Of a DNA stretch of 14,159 nucleotides, positions 13,140-14,159 are shown in pieces. The stretch is from positions 73,147-87,305 of the forward strand of contig DCQY01000018.1 in assembly GCA_002323995.1 (NCBI GenBank), given 5' to 3'. The notes below the pieces were generated by a model, which made no database searches, had not been told where the DNA came from, and worked only from the letters and a program-made list of their open reading frames with translations. The position numbers and the translations under genes were made by a program. Positions within the stretch are counted from its first letter, which is position 1. Each line of letters begins with the position of its first letter. Origin of the DNA: Akkermansiaceae bacterium UBA1506. Its GTDB lineage: Bacteria > Verrucomicrobiota > Verrucomicrobiia > Verrucomicrobiales > DEV007.

Positions 13140-13679
13140 ATGTCGCGGATAGGTAAAAAAGAAATCGGCCTTCCTGAAAAGGTCGAGATTAAGGTGGAGG
13201 AAGGCTCCAGCCTAACGGTCGAAGGGCCGAAGGGTAAATTGGAGTGGGCTTTGCCTGAAGGCATTAGCATTGAATTTGAAGAGGGCAGCGTGCACCTAAC
13301 TCGTAGCTCCGAGGAGCGCAAGGTGCGCGCAATGCACGGAACTGCTCGCAGTCTCATCGCCAATATGGTGGAGGGGGTTTCTAGTGGGTTTGTGAAAGAA
13401 CTTGAAATCCAAGGCGTAGGTTTCCGAGCTGCTGTTAAGGGTAGCGCATTAGACCTGAGTCTGGGATTCTCCCATCCGGTCCTTCACCCTATTCCGTCCG
13501 AATTGAAAGTGTCGGTTGAGGAAAATACTAAGATCAAAGTGGAGGGTATCGACAAGCAACTTGTCGGTCAGTTTGCCGCCGATGTCCGTTCATATTATCC
13601 TCCAGAGCCCTACAAGGGTAAGGGGGTTCGCTATAAGGGCGAATACGTCCGTCGCAAGCAGGGTAAGAGCGTTAAGTAA
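13140..13679 (+). CDS. rplF: 50S ribosomal protein L6
   Basis: L6 lies at the base of the L7/L12 stalk near the factor-binding site. From the ATG at 13140 the product is 179 residues (177 in E. coli). It begins MSRIGKKEIGLPEKVEIKVE, has EGVSSGFVKELEIQGVGFRA in the second domain, then GFSHPVLHPIP, and ends with PPEPYKGKGVRYKGEYVRRK. The frame is open to 13104, but the extra residues are not family-like. No Shine-Dalgarno motif is clear. Confidence 0.97.
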   Translation: MSRIGKKEIGLPEKVEIKVEEGSSLTVEGPKGKLEWALPEGISIEFEEGSVHLTRSSEERKVRAMHGTARSLIANMVEGVSSGFVKELEIQGVGFRAAVKGSALDLSLGFSHPVLHPIPSELKVSVEENTKIKVEGIDKQLVGQFAADVRSYYPPEPYKGKGVRYKGEYVRRKQGKSVK

Positions 13680-13708
13680 TCTAAGAACCAGTAGACGTTA
13701 GAAAAAAC

Positions 13709-14065
13709 ATGAGCCTGTATATTCGCAAGCAAGCACGAGCCAAAGTGCGCCGTCGCATCCGGAAAAAGATTTCCGGTACTGTTGAGCGTCCCCGCCTCGC
13801 AGTGCATTTCTCTAACCAGAATGTCTATGCCCAGTTGATTGATGATGTGGCCGGCCAGACGCTGGCTTCGGCATCTACCCTTGATAAGGGGCTAGGAGCA
13901 AATGGTTCCAGTGCCGAAGCTGCCGCCAAGGTGGGTGAAGCAGTCGCCAAAAAAGCCAAAGATGCCAAGATCGAGACCGTTGTGTTTGATCGGGGTGGTT
14001 ATCAATTCCACGGCAAAGTTAAAGCACTCGCTGATGCTGCTCGTGAGGCTGGACTCCAATTTTAA
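13709..14065 (+). CDS. rplR: 50S ribosomal protein L18
   Basis: L18 binds 5S rRNA with L5 and helps carry it into the central protuberance. The product is 118 residues (117 in E. coli). The N-terminus is basic (ARAKVRRRIRKKISG), followed by VERPRLAVHFSNQNVYAQLI and the C-terminal FDRGGYQFHGKVKALADAAR then EAGLQF. It sits between rplF and the next gene in spc order. The start codon has an A-rich upstream stretch and no clear Shine-Dalgarno motif. Confidence 0.97.
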   Translation: MSLYIRKQARAKVRRRIRKKISGTVERPRLAVHFSNQNVYAQLIDDVAGQTLASASTLDKGLGANGSSAEAAAKVGEAVAKKAKDAKIETVVFDRGGYQFHGKVKALADAAREAGLQF

Positions 14066-14082
14066 TTTTGTGATCGATACCG

Positions 14083-14159
14083 ATGAGTGAGGAAACCGAA
14101 AAGGACAACACGCCGGAAGAAGAAGTTACCGCGGAAGCTGCAACTGAGGAAGTTGCTGC
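14083..14159 (+). CDS. rpsE: probable 30S ribosomal protein S5, N-terminal fragment only
   Basis: The window ends 25 codons into this frame, so the S5 core is not seen. The name rests on position: rpsE follows rplR in almost all spc clusters. The visible part (MSEETEKDNTPEEEVTAEAA and onward) is very acidic and low in complexity, unlike the basic start of E. coli S5, so an acidic N-terminal extension before the S5 domain is expected. It starts 17 bases after rplR with no clear ribosome binding site. Another small acidic gene before rpsE is a less likely alternative. Confidence 0.65.
   Translation, partial: MSEETEKDNTPEEEVTAEAATEEVA

Overview
The window is a ribosomal-protein supercluster from a bacterium, preceded by about 1.7 kb of accessory sequence. 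The core genes identify it: rpsL, rpsG, fusA, rpsJ, rplC, rplD, rplW, rplB, rpsS, rplV, rpsC, rplP, rpmC, rpsQ, rplN, rplX, rplE, rpsH, rplF, rplR and the start of a gene that should be rpsE, all on the + strand. The str, S10 and spc operons of other bacteria are joined here without a break. The best guess for the host is a member of the PVC group, probably Verrucomicrobiota of the Opitutae/Puniceicoccales type. This is inference from gene order: no tuf after fusA and no rpsN between rplE and rpsH, both as I recall from Chlamydiae. The style of the EF-G N-terminus and the weak use of Shine-Dalgarno sites also fit. No search was possible.

Region 1 (1-1733) holds a tRNA-Met(CAU) gene with encoded CCA (161-235), two tandem small lipoprotein genes that look like paralogues of the SmpA/BamE-like type (574-921 and 959-1279), and a second, decayed copy of the same tRNA (1315-1389). 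The rest is noncoding, ending in a probable promoter (1586-1613) and an 8-bp inverted repeat at the start of the inferred rpsL leader.

Region 2 (1734-4845) is the str part: S12, S7 and EF-G. Region 3 (4882-10839) is the S10 part, S10 through L16. It is interrupted between rpsS and rplV by a gene that is not a ribosomal protein: a predicted inner-membrane-anchored or exported coiled-coil protein with a small beta-rich C-terminal domain. The next gene, rplV, encodes an L22 twice the usual size, with a charged linker and a helix-hairpin-helix domain fused to its C-terminus. Region 4 (10862-14159) is L29, S17 and the spc part through L18 and the first codons of a probable S5 with an acidic N-terminal extension.

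Together the genes make EF-G plus a large share of both ribosomal subunits, presumably from one long transcript. The parts most worth a second look are the coiled-coil gene inside the ribosomal cluster and the extended L22 next to it. After these come the tRNA/pseudo-tRNA pair that brackets the lipoprotein duplication, and the low-complexity tails on S3, L3 and S5.
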